A stretch of 64,000 nucleotides of DNA from CAWIHS01 sp963836005. GTDB lineage: Bacteria > Pseudomonadota > Gammaproteobacteria > GRL18. A model generated the notes under the pieces. It saw only the letters and a program-made list of their open reading frames with translations, made no database searches and was not told where the DNA came from. Below are positions 16,088 through 24,816 of the stretch, in pieces (positions within the stretch are counted from its first letter, which is position 1; each line of letters starts with the position of its first letter). Made by a program: the position numbers and the translations under genes. The DNA is taken from positions 310,001-374,000 of the forward strand of contig CAWIHS010000002.1 of NCBI GenBank assembly GCA_963836005.1, read 5' to 3'.

Positions 16088-16258
16088 AGCGGTTATTTAC
16101 TATCATTCAGAGTTATCCGGGCAGTCGTGTTATACTGTCGCCTGCCCAATCTGCAGTGCGCTGCGGAAATCCTCATATTAGATTAAAAGCCAGCTCGCAC
16201 AGGCAAGATAAACACTATATACTTTTAAAACTTTCTTTAAGGCTTACCAGTATACGAA

Positions 16259-16933
16259 ATGATTCAATTAAGTGACAGCTGGAAAACTCTATTGGCTCAG
16301 GAATTTGAAAAGGACTATATGCGGTCGCTAAAGGCCTTTCTCAGGACGGAAAAGGATCAGGGCAAACAGATTTTCCCTCATTCCAGTTTATGGTTTAATG
16401 CCCTCAATAGCACACCGCCAGATAAGGTCAAGGTAGTCATACTTGGTCAGGATCCATACCCCACCCCCGGACACGCACACGGATTATGCTTTTCCGTTAA
16501 CCCGGATGTTAAACCATTGCCCAAGTCGCTGCTCAATATTTATAAGGAACTGGCCGATGATCTGGGCATCGTCAATCATAACGGTCACTTACAAAACTGG
16601 GCAGCACAGGGTGTACTGCTGCTTAATAGCGTGCTGACTGTTGAAAGCGGCAAACCCAACTCGCATCAGGGCAGAGGCTGGGAAACCTTCACCGATACCA
16701 TTATTGCCCAACTGAATATACAGTCTCAAGCTGTCGCTTTTGTCCTATGGGGCAGTTATGCACAGAACAAAGGCTGCATCATTGACGCCAAGCGGCATTT
16801 TGTGCTGCAAGCCCCTCACCCCTCTCCGTTATCAGCTTATCGGGGCTTTTTCGGCAGCAAGCCTTTTTCAAAGATCAATCAATTTCTGGAAAATAACGCA
16901 CAACAGCCCATAGACTGGTCGATTAATGCTTAG
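16259..16933 (+). CDS. ung: Uracil-DNA glycosylase
   Basis: Ung removes uracil from DNA in the cytoplasm. The 224-residue protein has the water-activating loop VVILGQDPYPTPGHAHGLCF with the catalytic Asp, the LLLNSVLTVE strand, the QGRGWETFTD region and the DNA-minor-groove loop APHPSPLSAYRGFFGSKPF with the catalytic His. Length and motifs match family-1 enzymes. It stands alone, convergent with ubiB. A repeat fragment starts 8 bp after its stop. Confidence 0.97.
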   Translation: MIQLSDSWKTLLAQEFEKDYMRSLKAFLRTEKDQGKQIFPHSSLWFNALNSTPPDKVKVVILGQDPYPTPGHAHGLCFSVNPDVKPLPKSLLNIYKELADDLGIVNHNGHLQNWAAQGVLLLNSVLTVESGKPNSHQGRGWETFTDTIIAQLNIQSQAVAFVLWGSYAQNKGCIIDAKRHFVLQAPHPSPLSAYRGFFGSKPFSKINQFLENNAQQPIDWSINA

Positions 16934-16940
16934 AAGATTA

Positions 16941-16990
16941 GTAACCACTCTGCGTATCTAAAAGATCGTGATTGATATCAGGTTTTGCGA
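16941..16990. mobile_element. Fragment of the GTAAC-end miniature element at the ubiB 3' end
   Basis: GTAACCACTCTGCGTATCT at 16941 matches the ends of the other copies. TTGATATCAGGTTTTGCG (16973-16990) matches the internal segment TTGATATCAGGTGTTTGCG with one base less. The ubiB stop codon (16978-16980) lies inside this matching segment. The element therefore appears to have been inserted at, or recombined into, the end of ubiB. No second end is visible. Confidence 0.55.
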
Positions 16991-18609
16991 AAAAATGTCC
17001 AGATCACACCCGCGAGCCCAATGCCGGCCAGCACCTGAGCTTCGATACGGTATGCATCGGAGTAGAGTATTGCAGCGGCAATTAACAGCGCTGCGCTAAA
17101 GATGGCCTGAATGGTGTTTTTATTCTGCAGTTCAATGCGTTGCTCAATACGTTCCAGAGTTTCATTTTTATAGTTGATACTCAATTTACCCTGTCTGGCC
17201 TGCTGCACCACATCAAATAACTTATTGGGAAATTCAGGCAATTGCTCAGCCCATAAAGGCGCATTATGCTTAATCTGCTTGACAAAGGACTTTAAACCCA
17301 ACTGCTCCTTCATCCACTTTTCCAGAAATGGCTTGGCAGTCACCCATAAATCCAGTTGAGGATAGAGTTCCCTGCCCAGGCCTTCGATATTCAACAGCGT
17401 CTTTTGCAGCAAGACCAGCTGCGGCTGGACCTCCATATTGTAACGTCTGGCTGTCTGAAACAGCCGCAGCAGCAATTGCCCGTATGAAATTTCATGCAAT
17501 GGTTTTTCGAAAATAGGCTCACAGACCGAGCGAATAGCCGACTCAAAATCATCAATTCGTGTCTCACCGGGTACCCAGCCAGACAACACATGCAGCTCAG
17601 CCACCCGATAATAATCACGATTAAAAAAGGCCAGAAAATTTTCTGCCAGATAACGCTGATCTTCCTGACTCAGGCTGCCCATAATGCCAAAATCAACGGC
17701 AATATACTGTCCGGTATTAGAAACAAAGATATTGCCCGGATGCATATCGGCATGAAAAAAATTATCTCTAAATACCTGCGTGAAGAATATTTCCACACCC
17801 ATTTCAGCAAGCCGTTTGAAATCTATATCCTGAGCTTTCAGCTCCTGCATATTGGCTACTGGCGTACCATGAATGCGTTCCATCACCATGACCTTTTTAC
17901 GGCAATGATCCCAGTCTACCTCAGGAACATACAGTAGTGGAGAATTCATGAAATTTCGCCGCAGCTGCGAAGCATTGGCTGCTTCTCTGAGCAGATCCAG
18001 TTCATCGAAAATATTTTTTTCAAACTCTGCAATGATTTCCTGGGGTCTCAGACGCTTGCCGTCAGCCCAGTATTTTTCGATTTTTTCTGCTATAACATAC
18101 AGCAGCGAAATATCTCGCTGGATCACTTTTTCGATATCCGGGCGAACCACCTTGACGACCATATCACGGCCATCATGCATTGTTGCTTTATGCACCTGGG
18201 CAATGGAAGCCGAAGCCATAGGAGTGGTATCGAACTCGGCAAACACCTCAGCTATGGGCTGCTTAAAAGCTTTTTCAATGATGCTGACGGCCTGTTCTCC
18301 AGGGAAGGGCGGTACCTGGTCCTGTAATTTTGCCAGCTCTTCCGCCAGATCATCAGGCAGCAGATCACGCCGGGTGGATAAAATCTGGCCAAATTTTACA
18401 TACATCGGCCCCAGCTCTTCCAATGCGCTGCGGATACGAACGGCTCGAGGTTTTTTACTGCGATGTTTAAACCAGAAAGTCGGTGAAAGAAAACGTACCA
18501 GCCGCAACGGTCTGAACAGGTGGGTATTGAGGATCACTTCATCCAGACCATGACGCAGCAGCACCCGGCTTATAAACAGCAGATGAAAGATCTGGCTGAT
18601 ATTTCTCAC
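16978..18609 (-). CDS. ubiB: Ubiquinone biosynthesis protein UbiB (ADCK-like ATPase/kinase)
   Basis: The 543-residue protein is full length. The family-specific KxGQ motif is in YVKFGQILSTRRDLLPDDL (near residue 71). The Ala-rich loop is ASASIAQVHKA, with a catalytic Lys in VVKVVRP and HADMHPGNIFV as the catalytic loop. Two C-terminal helices anchor it in the membrane. UbiB supports ubiquinone hydroxylation steps, probably by presenting lipid intermediates with ATP use. Translation starts at GTG 18609, whose GTGA overlaps the ubiJ stop by 4 bp. Its last codons lie in repeat-derived sequence, so the extreme C terminus may differ from relatives. Confidence 0.96.
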   Translation of the reverse strand: MRNISQIFHLLFISRVLLRHGLDEVILNTHLFRPLRLVRFLSPTFWFKHRSKKPRAVRIRSALEELGPMYVKFGQILSTRRDLLPDDLAEELAKLQDQVPPFPGEQAVSIIEKAFKQPIAEVFAEFDTTPMASASIAQVHKATMHDGRDMVVKVVRPDIEKVIQRDISLLYVIAEKIEKYWADGKRLRPQEIIAEFEKNIFDELDLLREAANASQLRRNFMNSPLLYVPEVDWDHCRKKVMVMERIHGTPVANMQELKAQDIDFKRLAEMGVEIFFTQVFRDNFFHADMHPGNIFVSNTGQYIAVDFGIMGSLSQEDQRYLAENFLAFFNRDYYRVAELHVLSGWVPGETRIDDFESAIRSVCEPIFEKPLHEISYGQLLLRLFQTARRYNMEVQPQLVLLQKTLLNIEGLGRELYPQLDLWVTAKPFLEKWMKEQLGLKSFVKQIKHNAPLWAEQLPEFPNKLFDVVQQARQGKLSINYKNETLERIEQRIELQNKNTIQAIFSAALLIAAAILYSDAYRIEAQVLAGIGLAGVIWTFFRKT

Positions 18610-19316
18610 TGGCTGGATTTCTTATGACGGGGAGTGTTACTGGTTTTACTCGTTGACTGCTGCTGAACGTTGATCAGTCTATTGATCCGTACTTCAGCGC
18701 GTTCGACATCATTTCTTAATTGATCAACCTGAGAATTAAAGCTGTCAATTTCTGGCTTTGAGACCAGATCCCGGGTTTCATATTGTACATATTCACTGGC
18801 ATCCTGTCCCAGCAGTTGCAGCGTCTGTTTACCCCGGTTCAAGGCATTACGGGTCAGATTACCCAGCGCATGTGCGATCACATCACCCGTGAGTCTTGAC
18901 AGATGTTCTTCCCAATCAATATCCAGCTGCCTGAACAGGGACTGGAAGTGCTGACCCAAATTGATATCACCAGCAATGGTAATCTCACCTCGAAACACAC
19001 TGGCTGTTTTCTCATTTTCACTTGCCATCGCCATGCGTATAAATGCCGGCAATGAACCAGCAATGGTGGTATCTGCATCACCATCATAATGACTGAGTAT
19101 TTGAATGCCCTGTTGATCCGGAAAAAAATACAGCGTCTGATGTATGTCGTTAAAATTAAAGGCGATAATCCTGTCGCGGAATCGACCCAGCCGTGCAAAG
19201 CTTTCCGGATCCATAGCAAACAGCTGATTCAACCCGGCTTCCATAGCCGCCAGGAGGGGTAACAGCAGAGGATTAATGGGCGTATTGCTGGGTAAATCGC
19301 AGGCTTGTTCGTTCAT
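18606..19316 (-). CDS. ubiJ: Ubiquinone biosynthesis accessory protein UbiJ (SCP2 domain)
   Basis: UbiJ binds lipid intermediates and organises the soluble Ubi complex. The 236-residue product has an N-terminal SCP2-like sterol-carrier fold (residues about 10-110, with FNDIHQTLYFFPDQQGI and a DTTIAGSLPAFIRMA strand-helix) and a C-terminal coiled coil (QVDQLRNDVERAEVRINRL) followed by a basic tail. The ATG at 19316 is preferred over an in-frame TTG at 19331. It sits between ubiE and ubiB, as in other gammaproteobacteria. Confidence 0.92.
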   Translation of the reverse strand: MNEQACDLPSNTPINPLLLPLLAAMEAGLNQLFAMDPESFARLGRFRDRIIAFNFNDIHQTLYFFPDQQGIQILSHYDGDADTTIAGSLPAFIRMAMASENEKTASVFRGEITIAGDINLGQHFQSLFRQLDIDWEEHLSRLTGDVIAHALGNLTRNALNRGKQTLQLLGQDASEYVQYETRDLVSKPEIDSFNSQVDQLRNDVERAEVRINRLINVQQQSTSKTSNTPRHKKSSQ

Positions 19317-19355
19317 GTTCAAATCACCCAAAGTGCGGGCTCCTGACAGTTAGAA

Positions 19356-20117
19356 TTAAAACTTGAAACCACGATGCAAAGCCACTATCCCGCCGGTCAT
19401 ATTCATATAATCGCAGCGTTCGAAGCCGGCATTGTCCAGCATGGATTTTAAGGTTTCCTGATCAGGGTGCATGCGGATAGATTCTGCCAGATATTGATAA
19501 CTTTCTGAGTCATTGGCTACCATTTTGCCGATTACAGGCAGTATCCTGAAGGAGTAAAAATCATAAAGCGGGCTTAATCCAGGCGCTACCGGTTTGGAAA
19601 ATTCCAGGATCAGCAAACGACCGCCCGGCTTTAAGATACGATACATTGAGGCCAGAGCTTTATCCTTATCAGTAACATTGCGCAGACCAAAAGCGATACT
19701 GATACAGTCAAACGTGTTGTCCGGAAACGGCAGACTTTCGGCATTTAACTGAACATAGTCCACATTACCGACGATGCCTTTATCTGTCAGGCGCTCCCGA
19801 CCCACTTTCAACATCGAGTCATTAATGTCTCCCAGGATCACCAGCCCCTTGTCGCCCACAACTTTTGCAAACCTGGCGGTTAAATCTCCTGTGCCGCCGG
19901 CCAGATCCAGCACCTGATGACCTCGCCGTACACCGCTTTTCTCAATGGTCAGCCTTTTCCAGAGACGATGAATGCCCATGGACATCAGATCATTCATCAG
20001 ATCATATTTTCCTGCAACAGAATGGAAAACTTCAGCTACCTTTCCCACTTTCTCGTCAGCATTGACTGTCTGAAAGCCAAAATGAGTTGTATCACCCTTG
20101 TGATTGTTTTTGTCCAT
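19356..20117 (-). CDS. ubiE: Demethylmenaquinone/2-methoxy-6-polyprenyl-benzoquinol methylase
   Basis: UbiE performs the C-methylation in ubiquinone (and menaquinone) synthesis using S-adenosylmethionine. Family markers are THFGFQTVNADEKVGKVAEVF, cut to THFGFQTV and VFHSVAGKYDLMNDLMSMGI, the SAM-binding VLDLAGGTGDLTARF, FDCISIAFGLRNVTD and ESIRMHPDQETLK. The ATG at 20117 gives 253 residues, the family length; the frame could start at GTG 20129. First gene of ubiE-ubiJ-ubiB, with a 39-bp gap to ubiJ. Confidence 0.97.
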   Translation of the reverse strand: MDKNNHKGDTTHFGFQTVNADEKVGKVAEVFHSVAGKYDLMNDLMSMGIHRLWKRLTIEKSGVRRGHQVLDLAGGTGDLTARFAKVVGDKGLVILGDINDSMLKVGRERLTDKGIVGNVDYVQLNAESLPFPDNTFDCISIAFGLRNVTDKDKALASMYRILKPGGRLLILEFSKPVAPGLSPLYDFYSFRILPVIGKMVANDSESYQYLAESIRMHPDQETLKSMLDNAGFERCDYMNMTGGIVALHRGFKF

Positions 20118-20467
20118 GCCGTTTTCCACTTGATTTATTCACTTAACCCGGAAATTATACGACGAATTGAGGACAAAAGCACAGTAATCACCACAGCAAT
20201 AAGTGTTTTTTGCAACCCAAACCGGATCAGGCCTTAACTGCTTCCAAATTACTGCTAGCTGTTAAAGCACTTCTCTCTAGCACAAGAGTCCATCAAAATA
20301 AAGAAAGAGCACTAGGTAATTTCCGAAATAGACACATTGATGAAGTAAGCTATACTTGCCTGAAACCGAGTAAAAAGATATGACTTTTTGATATGCTCGT
20401 AATGTTGATTTGTTAGGGCTGATGGCCAAACAAACAAAACCCGTTATTTTAATTTGAGGAAAACTGA
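20118..20467. other. Intergenic region upstream of bufA2
   Basis: About 350 bp lie between the divergent ubiE and bufA2 genes, so both promoters should be here. TATACT at 20351-20356 is a possible -10 box for bufA2, but no well-spaced -35 box is present. No copper-regulator palindrome or ECF-type box was recognised. No gene is seen. Confidence 0.4.
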
Positions 20468-20731
20468 ATGAATACACTCCAAAAATCATCTGGCGCAGCA
20501 TTAGCAACCGCAGCTGCCGCATTACTAATGTCTGGTTTTACTATCCCGGCCCAGGCTGAATCCGAGGAGACAGAAGCCAACGTAAAATGCAGCGGTATCA
20601 ATTCCTGCAAAGGCAAATCCGCCTGTGCAACTGCCAACAATTCATGTAAAGGGATGAACAGTTGCAAAGGAGCGGGCTGGGTTAAAGTCAGTAAAGAAGA
20701 ATGTGAATCGAAAGGCGGTAAAATCCTCTAA
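20468..20731 (+). CDS. BufA2-type bufferin metallophore precursor
   Basis: The 87-residue precursor has a signal peptide (about residues 1-35, ending TIPAQAES). The short mature part is rich in Cys, Gly and Lys: CSGINSCKGKSACATANNSC then KGMNSCKGAGWVKVSKEEC. The repeated N-S-C-K-G motif is typical of the second bufferin precursor class. Bufferins are ribosomal peptides whose Cys residues are converted to thiooxazole-type heterocycles; they bind copper in the periplasm. It is followed by its expected DUF692 and DUF2063 partners. A GAGGAAA ribosome binding site precedes the ATG. Confidence 0.9.
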   Translation: MNTLQKSSGAALATAAAALLMSGFTIPAQAESEETEANVKCSGINSCKGKSACATANNSCKGMNSCKGAGWVKVSKEECESKGGKIL

Positions 20732-20758
20732 ATTACATGCTGTGTTAAACTAAAATCA

Positions 20759-20816
20759 GTTACAGATTTCAGTTCTCATTTAAGTTATGCTTGAAGGAGG
20801 AAATGAAATCCGTAAC
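20759..20816 (+). promoter_or_regulatory. Hairpin enclosing a strong ribosome site between bufA2 and bufB
   Basis: GTTACAGATTTCA (20759-20771) pairs with TGAAATCCGTAAC (20804-20816), 12 of 13 positions, around a 32-nt loop. The loop holds AAGGAGG (20794-20800), placed 2 nt before an ATG at 20803. That ATG opens a five-codon frame (Met-Lys-Ser-Val-Thr) ending in TGATGA. The structure could limit read-through or control translation between the abundant precursor and the enzymes. Functional role is inference. Confidence 0.5.
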
Positions 20817-20871
20817 TTGATGACTATTCCTTTCTTTAATACATCTTCCCTGTTATCAATCTGGTCTGCTT

Positions 20872-21765
20872 ATGCAAACTCTTCTAAGCCCTGAGAAAAA
20901 CGCAAAAAAATTTCCTTATCTGGGTTTCGGCCTGGGATTAAGAAAAGAACACTACCAGTCAATTTTACAAACCAGCCCTGATGTCGACTGGTTTGAAATC
21001 CTTACTGAAAATTACCTTGTACCTGGCGGCAAACCACTTTACTATCTGGATCAAATCCGCGAAAGATACCCGCTGGTCATGCACGGCGTATCAATGTCCC
21101 TTGGTAATAGTGAAGCACTGAATTTTGACTATCTGCAGCGGGTTAAAGACCTCAAAGAGCGTATCGATGCCCGCTGGCTGTCTGATCACCTATGCTGGAC
21201 AGGCGGCAATGGTACCAATGCACATGATCTGCTGCCGCTACCCTATACTGAAGAAGCACTTAATCACGTAACCGAACGTATCAAGCAGGTACAGGATTTC
21301 CTCGGGCAGCGAATGCTTATTGAAAATGTTTCCAGCTATGTCTCTTATCAGCAATCTGAAATGCATGAATGGGAATTTTTAACTGAAGTGGCTTCCCGTT
21401 CTGACTGTCTGCTGCTGCTTGATATCAACAATATCTATGTTTCTGCTGTTAATCATGAATTTGCTGCAGCAGATTATTTAAAGGCTATTCCCGATGAGCA
21501 TGTACAGCAGCATCATCTGGCCGGTCATAGCGATTATGGTGATTATATTATCGACACTCATGATATGCCTGTATGTGAGTCCGTCTGGGATCTTTATGCA
21601 AAAGCCACGCAATATTATTCAGGCGTATCGTCGATGATTGAAAGAGATGCTGACATTCCCGAACTTGATGTGCTTTTGGAAGAACTTAACCAGGCTCGTG
21701 CCATAGCCGAAAAAGTCTCCGTCAGGCAGCCACAGACGCACAATTTTAATGAGCAGCCCGCATGA
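20872..21765 (+). CDS. bufB: BufB, DUF692 multinuclear non-heme iron oxidative enzyme
   Basis: The 297-residue TIM-barrel-type protein begins with the family motif LGFGLGLRKEHY. Metal-ligand candidates follow: WFEILTENYL, VMHGVSMSLG, WLSDHLCWTG, LIENVSSYVSY, LLLDINNIYVSAVNH and HHLAGHSDYGDYIIDTHDMP. These enzymes oxidise Cys residues of a precursor peptide to heterocycles using a cluster of two or three irons and oxygen. The gene is 140 bp after bufA2 and overlaps bufC by 4 bp (ATGA), so BufA2 is the likely substrate. BufA1, encoded 6 kb away, might be a second substrate. Confidence 0.94.
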   Translation: MQTLLSPEKNAKKFPYLGFGLGLRKEHYQSILQTSPDVDWFEILTENYLVPGGKPLYYLDQIRERYPLVMHGVSMSLGNSEALNFDYLQRVKDLKERIDARWLSDHLCWTGGNGTNAHDLLPLPYTEEALNHVTERIKQVQDFLGQRMLIENVSSYVSYQQSEMHEWEFLTEVASRSDCLLLLDINNIYVSAVNHEFAAADYLKAIPDEHVQQHHLAGHSDYGDYIIDTHDMPVCESVWDLYAKATQYYSGVSSMIERDADIPELDVLLEELNQARAIAEKVSVRQPQTHNFNEQPA

Positions 21766-22550
21766 ACGGGAACACATCACTCAAAATCATTCAGGAGCAG
21801 ATGCTGGCCTGGTTACAGCATCATGACGAACGAATCAAGAGTCATGTAGGCGGAACGGCCAAAGTTCCGCTAGAAACACGTCTTGATATTTATGCCAATG
21901 CCTATCGCTTGCGCTTAATTGAAGCTCTGCAAGACAGCTTCCCTGCCCTGCATACGTTACTGGGCGACGAAGCAATGTTCCAGCTGGGAAATGCCTACAT
22001 CGATGCATGGCCTTCACAGCATTTTTCAATTCGTTATTTCGGTCACCAGCTGTCTTGCTTTGTAGCGGAGACAAAACCCTATAATGAACAGCCCGTATTA
22101 CAGGAAATGGCAAATTTTGAATGGTTATTACGCAATGCATTCGATGCGGCAAATGCAAATCCCCTGCAGATTGAACATTTACAGAACATAGCCGCAGATA
22201 ACTGGCCGACTCTAAAATTTATTTTCCATCCTTCACTGCAGAGAATTAATCTGCACTTTAATACACCGCAACTCTGGCAGGCCATTGATGATCAGCAGCC
22301 ACCCATTGCTATTGAACGCAATGTAAATCCCATCTCATGGTGTATCTGGCGTAAGGAGTTGCGTACTCTTTACCGCTCTTTGCCCGTCGATGAAGCCTGG
22401 TGCATAGATGCGCTGATGCATGAACAAACCTTTGCACAAATCTGCAGCGGCGTCTGTGAATGGGTTGATGAACAACACGCTGCTCAGCGTGTAGCGATGT
22501 TTATCCAGAACTGGAGCAATGAAGGACTGATCATCGGCACGAGAATTTAA
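21762..22550 (+). CDS. bufC: BufC, DUF2063 partner of the DUF692 enzyme
   Basis: The 262-residue protein has the DUF2063 N-terminal helical domain: RLDIYANAYRLRLIEALQDS (near residue 37), PALHTLLGDEAMFQLG and YIDAWPSQHFSIRYFG. A variable C-terminal winged-helix-like domain follows, with SWCIWRKELRTLYRSL. In related RiPP systems this protein binds the precursor and presents it to the iron enzyme. Start and bufB stop overlap as ATGA, which implies translational coupling. It ends the operon. Confidence 0.92.
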   Translation: MNGNTSLKIIQEQMLAWLQHHDERIKSHVGGTAKVPLETRLDIYANAYRLRLIEALQDSFPALHTLLGDEAMFQLGNAYIDAWPSQHFSIRYFGHQLSCFVAETKPYNEQPVLQEMANFEWLLRNAFDAANANPLQIEHLQNIAADNWPTLKFIFHPSLQRINLHFNTPQLWQAIDDQQPPIAIERNVNPISWCIWRKELRTLYRSLPVDEAWCIDALMHEQTFAQICSGVCEWVDEQHAAQRVAMFIQNWSNEGLIIGTRI

Positions 22551-22626
22551 GTCTCGCACCAGGATAATGAGTTAATAAAATGTTAATTTTACACTCTGAT
22601 CAGTCTGTGATGAGATGCCCGACTGT

Positions 22627-22953
22627 TCAGCCGGGCTGATGATGTCTACTGAGTTCATCCATACTTTCAGCTTCAGCACACACAGACTCTTTGTTGATAT
22701 AGGACACACCATCTTCGTTAGTATGACTGAAACTTCCCAGCATCTTGTCCAGAAATTCAACGAAAGTCCTTGCCTGGCAGATCATAATATAGGTATTCAT
22801 TTCAGAGCGCGCCAGGCAATACCATCCATAGTTGTCTTTTTGTATTTTAATATCGTCGGCTTTTATAAACTCATTATCTAAAGTCTTTTTGTGTGAATCA
22901 CTCTGCTGGCTTAGTAAATCCCAGTTAATCTTGTATTCCACAGCAGGTTCCAT
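22627..22953 (-). CDS. Small hypothetical protein
   Basis: The 108-residue product starts at the ATG at 22953, preceded by AGGAG at 7-8 nt; the frame extends further upstream but without a better site. It has a globular pattern (YKINWDLLSQQ, YGWYCLARSEMNTYIMICQA, FVEFLDKMLGSF) with no membrane segment. I do not recognise a family. It converges with bufC. Confidence 0.55.
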   Translation of the reverse strand: MEPAVEYKINWDLLSQQSDSHKKTLDNEFIKADDIKIQKDNYGWYCLARSEMNTYIMICQARTFVEFLDKMLGSFSHTNEDGVSYINKESVCAEAESMDELSRHHQPG

Positions 22954-23071
22954 GCATTTACTCCTACTATTGGTTAGTATTACCATGCAGGATAGCAAAG
23001 AAACAAACTGCGGTTTGCTGATTAAGTCACGTTTAGGTAAAAAATTTTACCGACATTCCTGTATGCTCAAA

Positions 23072-24544
23072 TTAACGGCGCTTGCCCAGCAGAGTATCCA
23101 TCAGCCCCCTGACAATCTGATTCCCCAATTTCGTGCCGACAGTTCTTAAAAAGCTTTTAGTCATCGCTTCTCCATAGGTTTGGCGCTGATAACTGCGCGT
23201 GCTTTTTGACTCTTTCTGCTGTTCCTTCAGGGCTTTTTCAGCCATTTCGATACGCTGGTTTTCCTCAGCACGCTGTTTCAGCATTTCATAGGCCGAGGCT
23301 CTATCTACAGACAGTTCATAACGGCCCATGACGGGCGAACGCTGGATAATTTCCTTGCGCTGCTCATGGCTCACCGGCCCCATGCGCGATTCTGGCGGAC
23401 GGATCAGAATGCGCTCTACCGGGGAAGGCGCGCCATTCTCAGTTAATACCGACACCAGTGCCTCACCGGTTTTTAGTTCGGTTATCGCTGTTTTAGTATC
23501 TACCAGAGGATTTTCCCTGAACGTTTCAGCCACCATTCTGACCATTTTTTTATCTCTGGGAGTAAATGCTCTCAAGGCATGCTGTATCTTGGTGCCTAAC
23601 TGTCCCATAATATCTTCCGGGATATCCAGCGGACTCTGGCTGATAAAATAGACCCCGATACCTTTGGAACGGATCAGACGAACAACCTGTTCAATTCGGT
23701 CAATCAATGCCTGCGGAGCCCTGTCAAACAGCAGGTGCGCTTCATCAAAGAACAGTACCAGCCTGGGCTTGTCCAGATCACCCACTTCCGGTAACTGTTC
23801 AAATAACTCTGCCAGCAGCCAGATCAAAAAAGTTGCATAGACCCGTGGGGAATTATGGATCAGTGAAGTGACATCCATAATACTGACAACACCTCTGCCG
23901 GAAAAATCAGTCATCATGATATCATTGAGTTTAAGTGCCGGCTCGGCAAACAGATGTTCAGCACCCTGTTCCTGCAGAATGAGCAGACGGCGCTGAATGG
24001 CTCCGATACTGGCAGCTGAAATATTGCCATACTCGGTTGACAATACTTTCGCGTTTTTACCCATCCAGTTGAGCATGCTGCGTAGATCTTTTAGATCCAG
24101 CAGCAGCATGCCTTCATCATCGGCAATGGCAAAGGCGCTATAGAGAATGCCTGTCTGGACCTCATTGAGCTCCATTAGACTCGAGAGCAGCAGAGGTCCC
24201 ATATCAGCGATAGTGGTGTGTACTGGATGCCCCAGTTTTGCGAACAGATCCCAGAACATCACCGGGTTTTCATGATTGATAAAATCTTCAATTCTGATAG
24301 CATCAATACGAGACTGTATCTTTTCATTCATCTTGCCTGCAACAGCGAGGCCGGATAGATCACCTTTCACATCGGCGACAAAAACCGGTACGCCGATTTT
24401 ACTAAAACCTTCCGCTAGAATCTGCAGAGTGACGGTTTTACCGGTACCGGTGGCTCCGGCTACCATACCATGCCGATTGGCCGTTTTTGCTGAAAATTGA
24501 ACCTGTGTCTGAGGATTGCCGCCAATCAGAAATTCTATGCCCAT
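23072..24544 (-). CDS. HerA-like helicase/ATPase, DUF853 (YjgR) family
   Basis: The 490-residue protein has a Walker A motif (AGATGTGKTVTLQILAEGF), VADVKGDLSGLAV, a Walker B (RLVLFFDEAHLLFD) and the GVYFISQSP sensor region, typical of HerA/FtsK-type ATPases of the DUF853 group. The C terminus is a charged helical tail ending in QIVRGLMDTLLGKRR. Its substrate is unknown; DNA translocation is assumed from the family. Single gene with repeat sequence upstream. Confidence 0.92.
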   Translation of the reverse strand: MGIEFLIGGNPQTQVQFSAKTANRHGMVAGATGTGKTVTLQILAEGFSKIGVPVFVADVKGDLSGLAVAGKMNEKIQSRIDAIRIEDFINHENPVMFWDLFAKLGHPVHTTIADMGPLLLSSLMELNEVQTGILYSAFAIADDEGMLLLDLKDLRSMLNWMGKNAKVLSTEYGNISAASIGAIQRRLLILQEQGAEHLFAEPALKLNDIMMTDFSGRGVVSIMDVTSLIHNSPRVYATFLIWLLAELFEQLPEVGDLDKPRLVLFFDEAHLLFDRAPQALIDRIEQVVRLIRSKGIGVYFISQSPLDIPEDIMGQLGTKIQHALRAFTPRDKKMVRMVAETFRENPLVDTKTAITELKTGEALVSVLTENGAPSPVERILIRPPESRMGPVSHEQRKEIIQRSPVMGRYELSVDRASAYEMLKQRAEENQRIEMAEKALKEQQKESKSTRSYQRQTYGEAMTKSFLRTVGTKLGNQIVRGLMDTLLGKRR

Positions 24545-24704
24545 GAAATATGTCCGTTAAATTTAAATTGATAAACTATTCAGCGTATAACAATCATTTT
24601 ACAATGCCAGGTTCGCTGAACAGCTAGCATGGATGCATCATATAGTAATTTTTATACTGTTTTAAAACAAGTACCTTTATTTTAGCCAGTGCCACTCTAT
24701 AATA

Positions 24705-24783
24705 GAAACTACTCAGCGTATCTATAAGAGAGTGCTCGCTGTCAGGTATTTAGTGAGTTATTCGAGATACGCTGAGTAGTTAC
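24705..24783. repeat. 79-bp palindromic element with ACTACTCAGCGTATCT ends
   Basis: AACTACTCAGCGTATCT at the left (from 24707) is repeated inverted at the right (AGATACGCTGAGTAGTT), giving a 17-bp perfect inverted repeat; the outermost bases are GAAAC against GTTAC. It shares its ends with the IS66-type miniature elements but has a different short centre. A solitary similar end, AACTATTCAGCGTATAAC, lies at 24574-24591. No 8-bp target duplication is seen. Confidence 0.7.
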
Positions 24784-24816
24784 GAAAACAATTATTATTT
24801 AACTGGAATTTTTACC

